Assembly: GCA_003491845.1 (NCBI GenBank) | Contig: DNBN01000242.1 | Span: 1 to 6,896, forward strand | Length of the DNA: 6,896 nt | Origin: Porticoccaceae bacterium | Lineage (GTDB): Bacteria > Pseudomonadota > Gammaproteobacteria > Pseudomonadales > Porticoccaceae | Direction of reading: 5' to 3' | Shown: positions 6,378 to 6,896 of the stretch, in pieces | How positions within the stretch are numbered: position 1 is the first letter of the stretch | How the letters are laid out: each line of letters opens with the position of its first letter | Notes under the pieces: generated by a model | The model's input: the letters and a program-made list of their open reading frames with translations, nothing else | The model's database searches: none | Told to the model about the DNA's origin: nothing | Program-made: the position numbers and the translations under genes

Positions 6378-6896
6378 TTAATGCTTGCGCTCAGCCATTG
6401 ATTTTTCAATGCGCTTGGTAATGACATACTGTTGCGTGATCGACAATACGTTGTTGCAGACCCAGTACAATACAAGGCCAGCAGGGAACCAGAGGAAGAA
6501 GACCGTAAACACGACGGGCAACATCTTCATTATTTTAGCCTGCATTGGATCTGGTGGCGTCGGGTTAAGCATTTGTTGAATGAACATGGTGGCACCCATG
6601 AGCAAAGGCAACACAAAATATGGGTCTTGCACTGAAAGATCTTGAATCCAAAGAATAAATGGTGCGTGCCTCAATTCGACTGTTTCCATTAACATCCAAT
6701 ATAAACCAATAAATACGGGCATCTGAATGATAATGGGGAAGCAACCACTTAAGGGATTTGCCTTTTCTCGCTTATAAAGCTCCATCATCCCTGCTGACAT
6801 TTTCGCGCGGTCGTCACCAAACTGTTCTTTTAATTTAGCAATTTCAGGGGCTAATGCACGCATCTTGGCCATGGAACGATAAGAAATGGCCGAGGG
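6378..6896 (-). CDS. yidC: Membrane protein insertase YidC (3' part, start lies beyond the window)
   Basis: YidC inserts and folds inner-membrane proteins, alone or with SecYEG. The reading frame stays open to the right edge, so 172 C-terminal residues are seen and the N-terminus, the large periplasmic domain and the first membrane segments are missing. The fragment opens inside the cytoplasmic C1 loop ([20 protein letters not shown], then a helical stretch with [15 protein letters not shown]), which closely resembles the E. coli loop. It continues with three membrane segments at about fragment residues 49-72, 91-109 and 125-150. The family signatures [38 protein letters not shown] and [10 protein letters not shown] are all present. 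It ends in a short basic tail ([11 protein letters not shown]). An internal ATG at 6870-6872 is not the start, because the eight codons before it (PSAISYRS) already match the family. It is followed by a strong terminator and then mnmE, the usual gammaproteobacterial order. Confidence 0.97.
   Translation of the reverse strand, partial: PSAISYRSMAKMRALAPEIAKLKEQFGDDRAKMSAGMMELYKREKANPLSGCFPIIIQMPVFIGLYWMLMETVELRHAPFILWIQDLSVQDPYFVLPLLMGATMFIQQMLNPTPPDPMQAKIMKMLPVVFTVFFLWFPAGLVLYWVCNNVLSITQQYVITKRIEKSMAERKH

Noticed and set aside
6385..6635. Two overlapping plus-strand frames opposite yidC
   Set aside because: They are antisense to conserved YidC membrane segments, overlap each other in different frames, and have no supporting signals.

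Overview
The window carries six genes, all on the minus strand, so the region reads from right to left: yidC (3' part only) - mnmE - phoB-type regulator - phoR-type sensor kinase - DUF47/PhoU-like protein - Pit phosphate transporter. About 340 bases of AT-rich non-coding DNA follow. The yidC-mnmE neighbourhood is the conserved rpmH-rnpA-yidC-mnmE block that lies near the chromosomal origin in Gammaproteobacteria. The YidC and MnmE sequences are clearly of the gammaproteobacterial kind. The moderate to low GC content and gene content suggest a marine member, perhaps Oceanospirillales-like, but that last step is a guess. This looks like a core chromosomal locus: I see no mobile element, CRISPR array, tRNA or rRNA.

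Right part (about 4927-6896): the C-terminal insertase half of YidC ends in a strong hairpin terminator. A short leader with a good Shine-Dalgarno sequence then precedes mnmE, the tRNA-modification GTPase.

Middle (about 2439-4920): a two-component pair sits tightly behind mnmE, with a 6-base gap before phoB and a 1-base gap before phoR. The regulator is an OmpR/PhoB-type protein. The kinase is a long PhoR with two membrane segments, a sizeable periplasmic sensor domain, HAMP, PAS and a kinase core. This differs from the E. coli/Pseudomonas PhoR, which has no real periplasmic domain.

Left part (1-2343): a probable promoter with a perfect TATAAT lies in the 95-base gap after phoR. It leads into the DUF47-pit pair, an established gene pair for low-affinity phosphate uptake. 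A moderate hairpin about 40 bases past the pit stop codon probably ends the unit.

Taken together, the left two thirds look like a compact phosphate sensing and uptake cluster (sensor, regulator, PhoU-like accessory protein, Pi transporter) placed directly behind a housekeeping tRNA-modification gene. I found no evidence for a wholly new system. The points worth a second look are the mnmE-phoBR coupling, the PDC-like sensor domain of PhoR, changes in PhoB's DNA-recognition region together with the absence of a consensus Pho box, and a dyad and direct repeat around the DUF47-pit promoter.
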